Positions 53,211 to 61,711 of a stretch of DNA of 64,000 nucleotides are shown in pieces. The notes beneath the pieces were generated by a model. It was not told the DNA's origin. It saw nothing but the letters and a program-made list of their open reading frames with translations, and searched no databases. Position 1 is the first letter of the stretch. Each line of letters begins with the position of its first letter. The DNA is from Caldilineales bacterium (GTDB lineage Bacteria; Chloroflexota; Anaerolineae; J102), in the NCBI GenBank assembly GCA_019695115.1, contig JAIBAP010000005.1:92320-156319 (forward strand). The letters run 5' to 3'. The position numbers were made by a program, and so were the translations under genes.

Positions 53211-53728
53211 GCCGCACCTCCGAGCAAGGATGCAACTTCGGCGGGCGTGACGCGGCCGTGCGGCTCGTCGTCGATCATCAGGAAGGGCGCCTGCTCGCAG
53301 CGGCCCAGGCAGGGGTGGATTTCCAGCGTCGTCGCCCCGTCGGCCGTCCTCCCCCCGCCCTCGTCCAGCCCCAGCTGCCGGGCGCAAGCGCGGACGATCT
53401 CCTCGCTCCCCGCCAGATAGCAGGCCAGATCATCACACACCCGCACCATCTTTCGCCCCACCGGCTGGTTGTAGAAGAGGGCGTAGAACTCGATCACGCT
53501 GTGGATCTGCGACAACGGCACATCCAGGCTCTCGCCGACCTGGGCACAGGTGGCGGCGTCCAGCCAACCGGTCACGGCCTGGACCTCGTGCAGGCAGGGC
53601 AGCAGATAGGCCCCGCCTTTGCCCCGGTAGCGGCGCAGGATGGCCTGGATGGCCAACGCCTGTTCGGGGCTGTGATGGGACGGCGGCAGAGGGGCGACGT
53701 GGGCGATCGCAGTGGAAGTTCGTTTCAT
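53207..53728 (-). CDS. hoxE: NuoE/HoxE-like [2Fe-2S] thioredoxin-fold subunit
   Basis: A 173-residue subunit. A helical N-terminal part (AIQAILRRYRGKGGAYLLPCLHEVQAV) and the segment IHSVIEFYALF precede the thioredoxin-like ferredoxin domain with two cysteine pairs, VCDDLACYLAG and HPCLGRCEQAP. It is the first gene of the diaphorase operon and passes single electrons from the FMN subunit. An ATG four codons earlier is an alternative start. The 220-base gap to the formate-tetrahydrofolate ligase gene contains a long heptamer hairpin. Confidence 0.88.
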   Translation of the reverse strand: MKRTSTAIAHVAPLPPSHHSPEQALAIQAILRRYRGKGGAYLLPCLHEVQAVTGWLDAATCAQVGESLDVPLSQIHSVIEFYALFYNQPVGRKMVRVCDDLACYLAGSEEIVRACARQLGLDEGGGRTADGATTLEIHPCLGRCEQAPFLMIDDEPHGRVTPAEVASLLGGAA

Positions 53729-53838
53729 GGCGGGCGGCATCGGTGCGACGAAGGTAGCGCATTATAAACGCCAACCCACGACGGCAAAAATGTTCGCCCG
53801 CGCCCCCCGTTTTTTCCCGGCGCACCCCCTGGGTAAGT

Positions 53839-53899
53839 GGTTATTGGTTATTGGTTATTAAGGCCGCTCAGCCAATAACCAATAACCAATAACCAATAA
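53839..53899. repeat. Heptamer inverted array (GGTTATT x3 / CCAATAA x4) forming a 22-bp hairpin
   Basis: Three GGTTATT heptamers (53839-53859) face four CCAATAA heptamers (53872-53899). The arms pair over 22 perfect base pairs around a 14-base loop. It lies between fhs and the diaphorase operon on the same strand, so it may terminate fhs transcripts. Confidence 0.9.
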
Positions 53900-53949
53900 C
53901 CAACAGCCATTGCGTATTGCGTAGAAGGATACGCAACACGCACCACGCC

Positions 53950-55851
53950 CTAGAACAACCCCACCACCTTCCCCGTCTCCAGGTCGAGGTCGACATCGTA
54001 GAACACCGGGCGGGTAGGCAGGCCGGGCATGGTGCTCATCTCACCCAGCAGCGGGTAGAGGAAGCCGGCGCCCACGCTGGCGCGGATATCGCGCACCGGC
54101 ACCACGAAGCCCGTGGGCGCGCCCTTGATCGCCGGGTCGGTGGTCAGGCTCAGGTGGGTCTTGGCCATACAGATGGGCAGCTTGTCGAAGCCCATGCGGG
54201 TGAAGGCCGCGATCTTGCGCTCGGCTTCGGGCAGATACTCCACACTGCCGGCGCCGTAGATGTCCTTGGCGATGATCTCGATCTTCTCTTTGATGCTGAG
54301 ATCGAGGGGGTAGAGGAACTGGAAGTTGCTCGGCTTCGCGGCGGCGGCGATCACCACCTTGCCCAGTTCGACCGCGCCGGCGCCGCCGTCGGCCCAGTGG
54401 CTGGAAGCCACGGCATCCTCGGCCCCCGCTTCTCTGGCTACCCGTCGCACCAGGTCGATCTCGGCCTGGGTGTCGTCCTTGAAGCTGTTCACGGCCACCA
54501 CCACCGGGATGCCGTAGCGTTTGGCGTTGCGGATATGCACCCGCAGATTGGCGCAGCCCTTCTCCAGCAATTCCAGGTTCTCCTCGGTGTAGGCCGGGTC
54601 GAGCGGCTTGCCTGCCACCACCTTCGGCCCGCCGCCGTGCATCTTCAGCGCCCGGATAGTGGCCACCAGCACCACCACATTGGGGATGAGACCCGAATAG
54701 CGGCACTTGATATCGAAGAACTTCTCCATGCCGATGTCGGCCCCGAACCCGGCCTCGGTCAGCACGAAGCCATCCGGCCCCGCCAATTTGAGCGCGATCT
54801 GGTCGGCGACGATGGACGAGTTGCCGTGGGCGATGTTGGCGAAGGGACCGGCATGGACGAAGGCCGGGGTGCCCTCCACCGTCTGCATCAGGTTGGGCAG
54901 GATGGCGTCCTTCATCATCACCGTCAGGGCGCCGCCGGCGCCCAGGTCATCGGCCGTCACCGGCTCGCCGGCGCGGCTGGTGCCGATCACCATCCGGCCC
55001 AGGCGGGCGCGCATGTCGGCCAGGCTGGTGGTCAGGGCCAGCACGGCCATGATCTCGCTGGCCACGGTGATGTCGTAGCCCGTCTTGCGTTCGCGGCCCT
55101 TCTCTTGCGGCCCCTGTCCGATCGTGATCCCGCGCAAGAAGCGGTCGTTGGTGTCCACCACCCGCCGCCAAGTGATGAAATCGGGGTCGATGTCCAGCCG
55201 GGCGAAGCGGCTGCGTTCGGCGGGGGTCAGATCATTGGGGTCGGTTTTATCGATCCCCAGCTTCTGCAGGCGGCGCAACATCACCGGGGCAAATCGGCGG
55301 CTGCCGTCCTTTTCGGGCGGGCACAGCCGGTCGAAGAGGACATTGTCATCCGGCGCGTCCATCTCGTGGAAGATGCGGGCATCGACGGCAGCGGCCAGCA
55401 GGTTGTTGGCGGCGGTGATGGCGTGGATGTCGCCGGTCAGGTGCAGGTTGAAATCCTCCATGGGGATGACCTGGCTGTAACCGCCGCCGGCCGCCCCACC
55501 TTTGATCCCAAACGTCGGCCCCTGGCTGGGCTGGCGTACATTGGTGAAAACCTTGCGGCCGAGATGAGCACCCAGCGCCTGGCTCAGCCCTACCGTGGTC
55601 GTCGTCTTGCCCTCGCCCAAAGGCGTAGGCGTAATCGCCGTCACCACTACGTACTTGCCGTTGGGCCGGTCGGCCAGCCGGTCGCGGGCTTCCAGGTGCA
55701 CTTTGGCTTTGGCATTGCCGTACAGTTCGAGTTCTTCCGGCAGCAACCCGGCTTCGTCCGCAATCTGGCGGATGGGAAGCGGTGTAACAGATTGAGCGAT
55801 CTCGATGTCGCTGGGAACAGGTCGTTTGAGTTCAGTGAGTTTGCGGGGCAT
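53950..55851 (-). CDS. fhs: Formate--tetrahydrofolate ligase
   Basis: A 633-residue enzyme that makes 10-formyl-tetrahydrofolate from formate and ATP. The P-loop is [11 protein letters not shown], with [12 protein letters not shown] before it. Other family segments: [83 protein letters not shown] and [20 protein letters not shown]. At 633 residues it is longer than the roughly 557-residue bacterial form and closer to the long form. Its neighbour is an NADH diaphorase, but no formate dehydrogenase gene is seen. It has a plausible promoter just upstream. Confidence 0.95.
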   Translation of the reverse strand: MPRKLTELKRPVPSDIEIAQSVTPLPIRQIADEAGLLPEELELYGNAKAKVHLEARDRLADRPNGKYVVVTAITPTPLGEGKTTTTVGLSQALGAHLGRKVFTNVRQPSQGPTFGIKGGAAGGGYSQVIPMEDFNLHLTGDIHAITAANNLLAAAVDARIFHEMDAPDDNVLFDRLCPPEKDGSRRFAPVMLRRLQKLGIDKTDPNDLTPAERSRFARLDIDPDFITWRRVVDTNDRFLRGITIGQGPQEKGRERKTGYDITVASEIMAVLALTTSLADMRARLGRMVIGTSRAGEPVTADDLGAGGALTVMMKDAILPNLMQTVEGTPAFVHAGPFANIAHGNSSIVADQIALKLAGPDGFVLTEAGFGADIGMEKFFDIKCRYSGLIPNVVVLVATIRALKMHGGGPKVVAGKPLDPAYTEENLELLEKGCANLRVHIRNAKRYGIPVVVAVNSFKDDTQAEIDLVRRVAREAGAEDAVASSHWADGGAGAVELGKVVIAAAAKPSNFQFLYPLDLSIKEKIEIIAKDIYGAGSVEYLPEAERKIAAFTRMGFDKLPICMAKTHLSLTTDPAIKGAPTGFVVPVRDIRASVGAGFLYPLLGEMSTMPGLPTRPVFYDVDLDLETGKVVGLF

Positions 55852-55903
55852 TGAGAGGTCTCCGTTGACGGTTTGAAGCTATCAGAGAAAAGGTGGCGCT
55901 AAT

Positions 55904-55932
55904 AGAATAGTGCAAAACATCACAGAGGACAA
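55904..55932 (-). promoter_or_regulatory. Possible fhs promoter
   Basis: Leftward TTGTCC (55932-55927), a 17-base spacer and TATTCT (55909-55904), about 53 bases before the start codon. Each box matches consensus at four of six positions, so this is tentative. Confidence 0.35.
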
Positions 55933-56035
55933 ACTAGCCCGAAGCCAGTTCGCAATTCCCGGTTGCGACCACGGCCACAGGGCGCAGGACGAAGGCGATG
56001 CTCGCCTCCCGACCGCCGTCTGCGGCCATCGCCTG

Positions 56036-57445
56036 CTACTGTCCCCGTCCAAAAAGCGCCTGCTGGAGGGTCTTGAGGATGAGATAGAGGTCGAAGGCCA
56101 GGCTGGCGTTCTGGATGTGGTAGAGCTCGTACTCGAACTTGCGCAGGTGCGACTCGTCGTCATCGGCGTAGTGATACTGAAGCTGCGGCCAGCCGGTCAT
56201 GCCGGGCTTCATGCTAAAACGCAGGTGATAGAAGGGGATCTGTTGGGCCAGGCGGTCGGCGTTGATCTTGCGGATCGGCCGCAGCCCGACGATGCTCAAT
56301 TCCCCGCGCAGCACGTTCCACAGTTGCGGCAGCTCGTCCAGCCGTGACTTGCGCAAGAACTTGCCCACGCGGGTGACGCGCGGGTCAACCCTCTGAGCGT
56401 AGGCCGCCTCGCCCTCTTCCTCGTCTTTGTTGTACATCGAACGGAACTTGGCGATGACGATCGGTTTCTGGCGCAGCCCCAGCCGCTCTTGTCGAAAGAT
56501 GGCCGGGCCGGAGCTATCCAGCCGGATGACCAGCATCAGCAGGGGCCAGAACGGCAGGCTGATCAACAGACCGAGGAGGGCCAGGGCGATGTCGAGCACC
56601 CGTTTCAGCCGCCAGACGATGGCCGAGCCGTAGGGCTGGCTGAGATGGTCGAGCACCCAACGGGCGTCGATGGTCTCGATCGGCACACGACCGGTCATCG
56701 CCCCGTAGAAATTGGCGGCGTCGTAGACGCCGATGCCGTCGAACTTCCAGTCGATGGCTTTCTCCAGATAGTGGGGCGGGAAGCCCTCGCGGGCCGAAAA
56801 CACGAGCGTGTCGATCTGGTCTTCGCTCACCACCTGCTCCAGGGTGCGCCCGCGTTCATCCAACAGGTGATGCCCGCCGGCGTCCGAGGTCCCCACCGCC
56901 TGGAAGACCCCGGCCACGGTGTAATCGCCCAGCGGCCGGTCGCGCAAATCGGCCTCGATCCCGGCCTCGACCGGGTTGGCCACCACCAGCAGCACGCGAT
57001 GCGGGCGGCCGACGCGCAGAAAGCGGGCGAAGAACAGCAGCCGCCAGAGATAAAGGCCGACAAAAGCCAGCGGCAGGTGGATGAGCGTGACCCAACGGCC
57101 AAGTTGCAGGCCGCGGAAGAAAAAGGCCAGGGTGGTGGTGAGCGAAAGTCCCACCACGCCGGCCAGCAGCAGCACCACTGCCCCGGCCCGGCTGCGGATG
57201 TCGCGCTTGAGGTTGTACTGGTCGAAGATATACAAGGCGGCCAGATAGGTGAAGACAAGGGCGTAGACGCCGGAGGGGAGAGGAAGCTGCCGGGCGGCGG
57301 CCAGGGAGCCTCCATCCACAAAGATGCGGCGCAAGAGTACGGCCAACACCACCGTGGCAAACAGGATGAGGGAGTCGCCGGCCAGCAGGCCGATCTGCCG
57401 CCGCCGCTTGGAACCTGTCCACAGGCTGGAACGATGTAAACTCAT
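56036..57445 (-). CDS. Second polyprenyl-phosphate sugar-phosphate transferase
   Basis: A 469-residue membrane enzyme that starts a lipid-linked glycan. Four or five N-terminal TM segments (to about 135), a Rossmann-like middle domain (about 148-245) and the catalytic bacterial sugar transferase domain ([22 protein letters not shown] onward). Catalytic signatures: [39 protein letters not shown] and [12 protein letters not shown]. It differs from the enzyme at 20.7 kb in these loops, so it may use another sugar. It overlaps the GT4 gene upstream by four bases. Confidence 0.9.
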   Translation of the reverse strand: MSLHRSSLWTGSKRRRQIGLLAGDSLILFATVVLAVLLRRIFVDGGSLAAARQLPLPSGVYALVFTYLAALYIFDQYNLKRDIRSRAGAVVLLLAGVVGLSLTTTLAFFFRGLQLGRWVTLIHLPLAFVGLYLWRLLFFARFLRVGRPHRVLLVVANPVEAGIEADLRDRPLGDYTVAGVFQAVGTSDAGGHHLLDERGRTLEQVVSEDQIDTLVFSAREGFPPHYLEKAIDWKFDGIGVYDAANFYGAMTGRVPIETIDARWVLDHLSQPYGSAIVWRLKRVLDIALALLGLLISLPFWPLLMLVIRLDSSGPAIFRQERLGLRQKPIVIAKFRSMYNKDEEEGEAAYAQRVDPRVTRVGKFLRKSRLDELPQLWNVLRGELSIVGLRPIRKINADRLAQQIPFYHLRFSMKPGMTGWPQLQYHYADDDESHLRKFEYELYHIQNASLAFDLYLILKTLQQALFGRGQ

Positions 57446-58608
57446 GGCAATCTTTTGGCCTCCAGCCAGCGATCATACAATGCCTGGGTCTTGGCTTGCA
57501 TGGTGGCGATCTGCCAGCGGTCGTCCACCAGGGCCGGGCCGGCCGCGCCCAACCTGCGGGCTTCGTCCGGCTGGCGGAGGAGCGATTCCAGCGCCCCGGC
57601 CATGCCCGCCACATCGCCGTGGGCAAAAATATGGCCGTTGACCCCCTCCTTCACCAGCTCGACCACGCCTTCAGCCGCGAAGGCCAGCACGGGCAACCCC
57701 ACCGCCGCTGCCTGCACCAGCACCTGCGGCAGCCCCTCGCGGTTGCTGGCAAAGAGCTTGACATCGAAGGCCGCCATCACCGCCGCCACATCGGTGCGAT
57801 AGCCGGTGAACTGCACCCGGTCGCCCATCCCCGCCCCTGCGACCAGGGCCTCGATCCGAGGCCGGTCATAGCCCTCGCCGACAAAAACCAGCCGGAGTTG
57901 AGGATGCTGCCCGGCCAGCCGCCGCAGCACCTCGACCAGATAGCGGTGGCCCTTGCGCCATTCCAGCGCCGCCACATAGCCTGCCAGAAAGGTTTCCGGC
58001 CCGTAGCCCAGGCTGGCCCGCACGGCCTGGCGCGCTTCTGCGCCCATGCGCCCGGCTGCCCGAAAAGCGTCGAGATCCATGCCGCTATGGATGACGACAT
58101 ACTGGCCCGGTGCACCCACGCCCGCCCGCAGATACCGCTGCCGCAAATCGTCGCCCACGCTGATGAAAGCATCGGTCCAGGGCGCCGCCAGCCGTTCGAG
58201 GCCGTAATAAAGCCAATCGTTGGGCGTCCGCCGGGCCGGGGAATCATGAAAGGTGGCCCCGTGCAGGCTGTGGAGGACGATGGGGACGCCCGCCCGCCGC
58301 GCCGCCCACCGCCCCAGGATGCCCGCCTTGGCCAGGTGGGTGTGGACGATGTGGTAGCGGCGCCGGCGACACAAGGCCAACAAGTCGCGGGCGGCCTGGG
58401 CATCGGCCAGGGGATGGACATCGCGGCGCAGCGATGGGATCTGCACCCAGTTGACGCCGGCCCCGTCCGCCCGCCAGGCGTCGGCGCTGGCCCCCACCAC
58501 CAGGTCCACTTCGAAGCGCGTCTTATCCAGCCCGGCGCAGGTGAAGAGGGTGTTCTTGGCCCCGCCGGCGCCATGAAAGCGGGTGATGAGGTGGGCGATG
58601 CGGATCAT
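57442..58608 (-). CDS. Family 4 glycosyltransferase
   Basis: A 388-residue GT-B retaining enzyme. The N-lobe begins IRIAHLITRFHGAGGAKNTLF. The acceptor region includes VLHSLHGATFHD. The C-lobe has LAGYVAALEWRKGHRYLVEVL, RLVFVGEGYDRPR, VQFTGYRTDVAAVMAAFDVKLFASNREGLPQVLVQAAAVGLPV and the E-x7-E donor site. It is coupled to the sugar-phosphate transferase, so it probably adds an early sugar of the same glycan. Its ATG is preceded at three bases by a long heptamer array, with no ribosome-binding site. Confidence 0.9.
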   Translation of the reverse strand: MIRIAHLITRFHGAGGAKNTLFTCAGLDKTRFEVDLVVGASADAWRADGAGVNWVQIPSLRRDVHPLADAQAARDLLALCRRRRYHIVHTHLAKAGILGRWAARRAGVPIVLHSLHGATFHDSPARRTPNDWLYYGLERLAAPWTDAFISVGDDLRQRYLRAGVGAPGQYVVIHSGMDLDAFRAAGRMGAEARQAVRASLGYGPETFLAGYVAALEWRKGHRYLVEVLRRLAGQHPQLRLVFVGEGYDRPRIEALVAGAGMGDRVQFTGYRTDVAAVMAAFDVKLFASNREGLPQVLVQAAAVGLPVLAFAAEGVVELVKEGVNGHIFAHGDVAGMAGALESLLRQPDEARRLGAAGPALVDDRWQIATMQAKTQALYDRWLEAKRLP

Positions 58609-58611
58609 GAG

Positions 58612-58694
58612 GGATTGGAGATTGGTTATTGGGGATTGGTTATTGGAGATTGGTTATTGGAGATTGGAGATTGGAGATTGGAGATTGGTTATTG
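58612..58694 (-). repeat. Heptamer tandem array (CCAATCT/CCAATAA/CCAATCC, about 12 units)
   Basis: Eleven full heptamers and one partial in one register. Along the GT4 mRNA they read CCAATCT, CCAATAA and CCAATCC, ending three bases before the ATG at 58608. Confidence 0.92.
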
Positions 58695-58730
58695 TCAGCT
58701 TAATGTGGTGTGTTTCGCAGGAAAAACATA

Positions 58731-58889
58731 TTTATTTGTGTTTCTCCTATTTGTGGCATTTCCTATTGAATACAGAAAATGTATTTATTTGTGTTTCTCC
58801 TATTTGTGGCATTTCCTATTTAATATCGAAAATGTATTTATTTGTGTTTTTCCCATTTGTGTCATTTCGTATTCGTGCGGAGGAGGGCG
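58731..58889. repeat. AT-rich 53-bp tandem array (three units)
   Basis: Units begin at 58731, 58784 and 58837 with an exact 53-bp period (core TTTATTTGTGTTTCTCC then TATTTGTGGCATTTCC). The third is diverged and runs into the end of the GT4 gene (stop at 58862). The stretch is strongly AT-rich in a GC-rich genome. The period equals that of the unrelated array at 28.6 kb. Confidence 0.9.
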
Positions 58890-60031
58890 GAGGTGAGGGA
58901 GGTGGTGAAGCGATCGAGGCTGAAGTGGGCGATGGCGTGGTCGCGAGCGGCCTGACCCATGTATCGGCGCCGGTCGGGGTCGGCCAGCAGGTCGTCGAGG
59001 CGCTGGATCAGGGCGCCGAGGTCGTCGATGGGGACGACGTAGCCGCTGACGCCCTCGATGGTGGTCTCGGTGTGGCCACCGGTGGCCGTGCGCACGGCCG
59101 GGACGCCCACCGCCCCGGCCTCGGCCACCACCAGACCGAAGCCCTCGACGCGGCTGGGCAGGGTCAGGAGGTCGAGCGTGCGATAGAGGGCGGGGGTGTC
59201 GGCCAGCCAGCCGGGGGCATGGAAGCGCCCTTGCTCGGTCAGCGGGCGGACGGTGGCCAGGATCTGTTCTTTGTAAGCGATGGCGTCGGCGGGGGCGTCG
59301 CCGGCGAGCAGGAAATGGGTGTTGGGATGCCGCTCGGCCAGGGCCAACGCCGCCTGGGCGAAGAGATCGACGCCTTTGCGCGGGCCGATGCTGCCTACCT
59401 GCCCGACCACCGTCGCCCCGTCTGGGATGCCGAGTTGCGGGCGCAGGTGGGGGCCGGGGGCCAAGAACGGCGCCAGCGGGATGCCGTAGGCCACATGCTC
59501 GATGCGGGCGGCGTGGGCGGGGTGCCGGCGCTGAAAGGCGTGCTGCACATCCAGCGAGCAAGCGCCGGCGCGGGCGGCCAGGCGCAGGGCCAGCTTATCC
59601 ATCCGGCCCCGGTCTACATCCTGCTTGATGTGCCAGAAGACGGGCGTGCGGGCCAGGAGCGCGCCGGCGCCGGTGGTGAGGACGGCGCGGCGGTTGTTGG
59701 CATAGAGGACGCCGGCCCCGATCCGCCGCAGGAGCGCGGCCAGGCGCAGGCTGAAGGGCGCCAGGAGGGCGGCCTGCCGCGCCCGGTCGAGGGGGCTGCC
59801 CTCCAGGAGGACGCCGCCGGTGCGGGCCAGTTCAGATGGCAGGGGCAGGAGGGAGACCGGGATCTCCATCTCGCGCACGCGGCTGGTGAAGGGGCCTTCG
59901 GCGGGGACGATGACGTGCGGGCGGATGAGGCTGCGGTCGCAGGCTTCGAGATAGCGAAGGAGGTCGAGTTGGCCGCCGTAGAGATGCTGCGGTGAGGACT
60001 GGTAGAAGCAAACAGACAGGGGGCCGGGCAT
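58862..60031 (-). CDS. Family 4 glycosyltransferase
   Basis: A 389-residue GT-B enzyme. It begins LSVCFYQSSPQHLYGGQLDLLRYL. The C-lobe has GATVVGQVGSIGPRKGVDLFAQAALALAE, THFLLAGDAP, APGWLADTPALYRTLDLLTLPSRVEGFGLVVAEAGAVGVPAV and the E-x7-E donor motif (EGFGLVVAE). It probably acts in the same surface-glycan pathway as its neighbours. Its final residues are encoded by the AT-rich 53-bp array. The gap to the sulfatase-like gene holds the AGAGTTGCC palindrome. Confidence 0.88.
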   Translation of the reverse strand: MPGPLSVCFYQSSPQHLYGGQLDLLRYLEACDRSLIRPHVIVPAEGPFTSRVREMEIPVSLLPLPSELARTGGVLLEGSPLDRARQAALLAPFSLRLAALLRRIGAGVLYANNRRAVLTTGAGALLARTPVFWHIKQDVDRGRMDKLALRLAARAGACSLDVQHAFQRRHPAHAARIEHVAYGIPLAPFLAPGPHLRPQLGIPDGATVVGQVGSIGPRKGVDLFAQAALALAERHPNTHFLLAGDAPADAIAYKEQILATVRPLTEQGRFHAPGWLADTPALYRTLDLLTLPSRVEGFGLVVAEAGAVGVPAVRTATGGHTETTIEGVSGYVVPIDDLGALIQRLDDLLADPDRRRYMGQAARDHAIAHFSLDRFTTSLTSALLRTNTK

Positions 60032-60046
60032 GATGGTCTGTGACTA

Positions 60047-60078
60047 GAGTTGCCAACTTTTGGAAAGTTGGCAACTCT
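60047..60078. repeat. Dispersed palindrome AGAGTTGCCAACTT (copy 3)
   Basis: Perfect 14-bp arms around a four-base loop, 15 bases past the stop of the sulfatase-like gene and 15 bases upstream of the GT4 start. The arms are identical to those at 20653 and 47034. Confidence 0.82.
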
Positions 60079-60093
60079 GCCTTACGTCGGGAC

Positions 60094-61494
60094 TCAGAGA
60101 TAGCCCAAACCGGCTAAATGGGCGGCCAGGTCGGGGTCGAGCGAGGGCGCAGCGGCCGGCTGGCGGAAGGGCGGGTGTGCGGTCAGCCAGGCGTCGAGGG
60201 CGGCAGCCAGTGAGGCGACCAGGTCGGGGCGCACGGCGGCCAGGTCGATGGTCTCGCCGGGGTCGTCGGAGATGTCGTAGAGTTCGTGTTGGCCGCGGCT
60301 GCTGCGGATGAGTTTGTAGTCGCGCTGGATGATGGCGTCGAAAGTGCGGTCATAGCCGCTGGCGGCCGGGTCGAAGCCGGGATGGCGACGGGCGAAGCGA
60401 TGGCGGTGGGGGGCGGAGTATTGGATGAGGGCGTGTGGCGTGTTGCGTGTTGCGTGTTCCGCAGGGCGGGGGGCGGGGGCGAGGAGGGAGCGACCGGGGA
60501 GGGGGGGACGGGCGGCCGTGGGGGCGTCGGCCAGGTCGAGGAGGGTGGGGAAGAGGTCGGTGTGCTGGACGAGGGCGTCGTCTTCTCCGGACGGAAAGGC
60601 GGCGGGGTAGTGGATGAGCAGGGGGACGTGGGCCAGGCTGTCGTAGACGCAGTATTGGTGGTCCATGAGACCGTGGTCGCCGATGTTCTCGCCGTGGTCG
60701 GCGGTGATGATAACGGCCGTGTTCTCCAGCCCACCGGCCGCGGCCAGGAAGTCGAGCAGCTCGCCCACCTGCTCGTCCACATAGGCGATCTCGGCGTCGT
60801 AGAGGCCGCGCAGCCCGTCGAAGTCGGCGGGTGTCATGCTGGCCTCGCCGGCCATGTAGGCCCAGGCATCCTGGTTGGCGCGGCGGGCGGTGGCCAGGGC
60901 GGGGGCGGGCAAGAGGCGCTCGGCATAGCCGCGCGGCGGCTGGTAGGGCAGATGGGCGTCGAGATAGAGGCCGAAGAGAAAGAACGGTCGGGCGGGGTCG
61001 CGTTCACGCTGCCACCAGCGCTGCACGTAGGCGTTGAGCTTGCGGGCGCCCTTGTCGTAGCGTTCGAGCAAACGTTTGCGCAGGGCTTTTTCCCACCAGG
61101 GGAAGGGGCGGCGGCCCATGCCGGGGAAGAGGCGCCAGAGGGAACTGAAGTGTTGGAAACCCCGATCCAGCCCGAAATGCGGCCCCACCCAGGCATTGGT
61201 GCTGAAGCCGGCCGTCTGGTAGCCGATGGCGGCGAGGGTGGCAGCCAGGGTGGGGAGGGCGGGGTCGAGGAAGCGGTGTTCGACATCGACGCCGTGCTGC
61301 CGCGGGTGCAGCCCGGTGAAGATGCTGGCGTGGCTCTCCAAGGTCCACACGGCCGCCGAGCGCGCCTGGGTGAAGAGGCGGCTGCCGCGGGCCAGCTCGT
61401 CCAGCCGCGGCGTCACCGGGCGGGGGTTGCCCAGGGCGCCCAGCCCATCGGCGCGCACGCAGTCGAGGACGAGGAGGAGGATGTTGGGAGGCAT
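60094..61494 (-). CDS. Sulfatase-like hydrolase (alkaline phosphatase superfamily)
   Basis: A 466-residue protein of the sulfatase fold. Metal-binding segments: NILLLVLDCVRADGLG (first Asp pair region) and VIITADHGENIGDHGLMDH (DH and H). The catalytic loop reads WTLESHASIFTGLHPRQHG. The usual C/S-x-P-S-R formylglycine motif is replaced by T-L-E-S-H, so Thr sits at the nucleophile position and no formylglycine can form; a phosphatase or phosphoryl-transfer role is possible. Around residues 345-357 the protein has AEHATRNTPHAL, encoded by four heptamers (60434-60461) in the reading frame. The ATG at 61494 starts the fold. It opens the glycan cluster and is divergent from the NTPase gene. Confidence 0.85.
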   Translation of the reverse strand: MPPNILLLVLDCVRADGLGALGNPRPVTPRLDELARGSRLFTQARSAAVWTLESHASIFTGLHPRQHGVDVEHRFLDPALPTLAATLAAIGYQTAGFSTNAWVGPHFGLDRGFQHFSSLWRLFPGMGRRPFPWWEKALRKRLLERYDKGARKLNAYVQRWWQRERDPARPFFLFGLYLDAHLPYQPPRGYAERLLPAPALATARRANQDAWAYMAGEASMTPADFDGLRGLYDAEIAYVDEQVGELLDFLAAAGGLENTAVIITADHGENIGDHGLMDHQYCVYDSLAHVPLLIHYPAAFPSGEDDALVQHTDLFPTLLDLADAPTAARPPLPGRSLLAPAPRPAEHATRNTPHALIQYSAPHRHRFARRHPGFDPAASGYDRTFDAIIQRDYKLIRSSRGQHELYDISDDPGETIDLAAVRPDLVASLAAALDAWLTAHPPFRQPAAAPSLDPDLAAHLAGLGYL

Positions 61495-61515
61495 AGAAGG
61501 TGGAGGTGGGTGTTT

Positions 61516-61548
61516 AGCGGTCGGAGCGCTGCGAGCGCTCCGACCGCT
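61516..61548. other. Strong hairpin upstream of the sulfatase-like gene
   Basis: A perfect 15-bp inverted repeat (AGCGGTCGGAGCGCT, loop GCG) lies 22 bases before the sulfatase-like start codon. It may be a leader hairpin, an operator or a dispersed element. No other copy was noticed in the window. Confidence 0.6.
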
Positions 61549-61630
61549 ATGAGCGCTGAACATTGTAGGTGATGAGGGAGGCATCATCAAAGCCGCGCAG
61601 CATGTGTGACCGTCCAGCAGCCTGGCCTTG

Positions 61631-61639
61631 TGGTATACT
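61631..61639 (+). promoter_or_regulatory. Extended -10 promoter for the NTPase-TPR operon
   Basis: TGGTATACT (TGn extension plus TATACT). The next ATG is nine bases further on, so the mRNA would start a few bases before, or at, the small leader frame at 61649. Confidence 0.5.
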
Positions 61640-61648
61640 ATCTTAGCC

Positions 61649-61711
61649 ATGATGATTAAGAAGGCGAGAAAATTCGTCCCGCTGGCCAGACAAAAGGGCG
61701 CCGAACCATGA
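61649..61711 (+). CDS. Possible 20-residue leader peptide
   Basis: A short frame encodes MMIKKARKFVPLARQKGAEP. It starts nine bases after the predicted -10 box and its stop overlaps the NTPase start codon (ATGA). The NTPase ATG has no ribosome-binding site, so its translation may depend on this frame. The peptide is basic and has no recognised family. Speculative. Confidence 0.35.
   Translation: MMIKKARKFVPLARQKGAEP

Noticed and set aside
53917..55854. Rightward open frame opposite fhs (645 residues)
   Set aside because: Shadow of a highly biased gene; no family features.
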